Part shown: positions 5,401-6,018 of the stretch, piece by piece
Layout of the letters: the number at the start of each line of letters is the position of its first letter
Position numbering within the stretch: the first letter of the stretch is position 1
NCBI GenBank assembly: GCA_031546985.1
Contig: JAVBJN010000060.1
Location: 1-6,018 of the forward strand
Reading direction: 5' to 3'
Source: JAVBJN01 sp031546985
GTDB lineage: Bacteria > Bacteroidota > Bacteroidia > Chitinophagales > Chitinophagaceae
Length of the DNA stretch: 6,018 bases
Position numbers and translations under genes: made by a program
Notes under the pieces: generated by a model
The model's database searches: none
What the model was told of the DNA's origin: nothing
What the model saw: the letters and a program-made list of their open reading frames with translations, nothing else

Positions 5401-5868
5401 ATGGATAACAAAGATCAACACTCAGGTTTCGACGAAATCCGGTCTGGCGCCGAAGATTTTAAAAATGAGATCAGCCACCAGTTTACCAAAGAAGAACTGG
5501 AGCACGATCTCAAACATGCCTTTTCTGCATCGGGGCCTACCAATCCGCGGCCATTGGTGATTTCGATCATCTGTGTTATTGGTTTTATAGCCGGGCTTTT
5601 TGTGCTGCTGGCGTTGGCCAATGATTTTCCGGTATCGATAAAAGAAGATCCTACCTGGACGCTCTTTGCGCTGTTTGTACCATTGATAGGCTTGCTGGGC
5701 ATATTCCTGGTATGGAAGATGAAAAAACTAGGGGTGTACATTTATGTGGCTATGGCTGTGGTAAACCTGGCTGTAAACCTCATTTGGGGGCATGTGGCGC
5801 TGTTGCCCATTGTGATACAACTAAGCATCGCGTTAACGTATCTCTATTATTTCAGAAAGATGGACTAG
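5401..5868 (+). CDS. Unknown membrane protein with a charged N-terminal region and four membrane helices
   Basis: I do not recognise the family. The 155-residue product has a hydrophilic N-terminal 50 residues rich in D, E, K and H (for example EDFKNEISHQFTKEELEHDL, 18-37), likely helical. Four hydrophobic segments follow at about residues 51-73, 86-106, 110-130 and 131-150, with a short KMKK basic turn at 106-109 and a charged C terminus FRKMD. There is no signal peptide, so the N terminus is probably cytoplasmic. No catalytic motif is visible. The ATG at 5401 is the only start that retains the charged region. The upstream neighbour encodes an exported DUF4920 protein 58 bases away, which hints at shared transcription. 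The tip of an IS element begins ten bases after its stop codon and has probably separated the gene from its own terminator. Codon use looks like that of the neighbours, so it is probably a resident gene. Confidence 0.75.
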   Translation: MDNKDQHSGFDEIRSGAEDFKNEISHQFTKEELEHDLKHAFSASGPTNPRPLVISIICVIGFIAGLFVLLALANDFPVSIKEDPTWTLFALFVPLIGLLGIFLVWKMKKLGVYIYVAMAVVNLAVNLIWGHVALLPIVIQLSIALTYLYYFRKMD

Positions 5869-5878
5869 TAGCCTGTAA

Positions 5879-5904
5879 TGACTAGTCCTAAAAAAACGAT
5901 ACAG
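5879..5904 (+). repeat. Terminal inverted repeat of the right IS (orfB side)
   Basis: Reads TGACTAGTCC, then TAAAAAAACG, then ATACAG. Compared with the left tip, mismatches are at positions 3, 5, 6, 12, 16 and 18 only; the last eight bases CGATACAG are identical. Agreement at this level is typical of left versus right ends of one IS3-type element. Confidence 0.7.
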
Positions 5905-5929
5905 GATTAGAGATAAATAAAAATAGCAT

Positions 5930-6018
5930 TTAAGCAGTAACAAGGCTAGCCTTGTTACTGCTTTTTTTATAAGTTCTCATTTTGATGCGGCACTGCTCAT
6001 GCATTTGTGCAGGGGTAA
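5930..6018 (-). CDS. Probable C terminus of IS3-family OrfB (integrase), cut by the window edge
   Basis: The minus-strand frame entering at 6018 reads TPAQMHEQCRIKMRTYKK and ends SSNKASLVTA before a TAA (5932-5930): 28 residues. A 'TPAxxH' element followed by a basic tail resembles the end of IS3 OrfB proteins, where it follows the final catalytic glutamate region of the DDE integrase; here the catalytic part is off the window. Support comes mainly from position: the frame ends just inside a terminal repeat that matches the left element. By itself the fragment would be too short to call. A palindrome with a T-run on the opposite strand lies within its last codons. Confidence 0.5.
   Translation of the reverse strand, partial: TPAQMHEQCRIKMRTYKKSSNKASLVTA
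5934..5968 (+). terminator. Strong plus-strand terminator inside the right IS, antisense to orfB
   Basis: A perfect 28-base palindrome (5934-5961; arms GCAGTAACAAGG and its complement around CTAG) is followed by seven T's (5962-5968). On the plus strand it is a textbook intrinsic terminator about 65 bases after the stop of the upstream membrane protein gene. It lies within the IS and within the last codons of orfB; the T-run is the antisense of two AAA lysine codons and flanking A's. It would stop host transcription from entering the element. On the minus strand the hairpin is followed only by a mixed A/T stretch. Confidence 0.85.

Larger units (their letters stand above)
5879..6018 (-). mobile_element. 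IS3-family insertion sequence, 3' end only (runs off the right edge)
   Basis: The plus strand from 5879 reads TGACTAGTCC..., then ...CGATACAG at 5897-5904, matching the left element's terminal repeat at 20 of 26 positions. Beyond it, a minus-strand frame with an OrfB-like C terminus enters from the right edge and stops at 5930, 25 bases inside the repeat. The element is thus in the same orientation as the one at 1-140, but its opposite end is shown. Whether the two are copies of one IS cannot be decided here, because no internal region is shared. The outer flank is GTAA (5875-5878). Confidence 0.65.

Noticed and set aside
5962..5968. A-run on the minus strand as the IS3 programmed frameshift site
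   Set aside because: It lies in the last codons of the probable orfB, whereas the frameshift site of IS3 elements is at the orfA/orfB junction; here the run serves better as the plus-strand T-tract of a terminator.
1..6018. CRISPR array, tRNA or rRNA genes, phage genes, toxin-antitoxin or defence system
   Set aside because: No regularly spaced repeats, no tRNA-like cloverleaf, no rRNA segments and no recognisable phage or defence proteins; the coding space is filled by housekeeping genes and IS ends.

Overview
The window looks like chromosomal DNA of a Bacteroidota bacterium, most likely of the Chitinophagaceae type; the phylum is well supported and the family is only an impression. Evidence: the bL28-bL33-bL38(DUF4295)-FtsY-RimO gene order, a BshB1-type bacillithiol deacetylase, DUF3817 and DUF4920 proteins, promoters of the Bacteroidota form (TTTG, about 20 bases, TAnnTTTG), and the absence of good Shine-Dalgarno sequences before the start codons.

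Layout: bases 1-140 are one end of an IS3-family insertion sequence on the minus strand, with its terminal repeat and the first 33 codons of OrfA. A plus-strand terminator (155-187) stands just outside it, left over from a gene beyond the left edge. Then come a DUF3817 membrane protein (263-574) with a terminator; an intergenic stretch with a complex palindrome (649-701); bshB1 (853-1584) behind a good promoter; the ribosomal protein unit rpmB-rpmG-bL38 (1664-2325) with promoter and terminator; ftsY-rimO (2477-4766), overlapping by 11 bases, with promoter and terminator; an exported DUF4920 protein (4866-5342); and an unknown four-helix membrane protein (5401-5868). From 5879 to the right edge lies the opposite end of an IS3-family element, again minus-strand: its terminal repeat matches the left one at 20 of 26 positions, and the tail of a probable OrfB is visible.

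How the genes fit together: the centre is a translation and protein-targeting block. It holds two large-subunit ribosomal proteins, a phylum-specific ribosomal protein, the SRP receptor that docks ribosomes at the membrane, and the enzyme that methylthiolates ribosomal protein uS12. bshB1 supplies the low-molecular-weight thiol bacillithiol. The last two genes encode cell-envelope proteins without a known function.

I see no undescribed defence or biosynthetic system. The most interesting signal is the pair of like-oriented IS3 ends bracketing 5.7 kb of core genes. Each seems to have landed in the short gap between a gene's stop codon and its terminator. The right-hand element also carries a perfect palindrome plus T-run inside its orfB, which would act as a terminator against transcription entering from the host gene.
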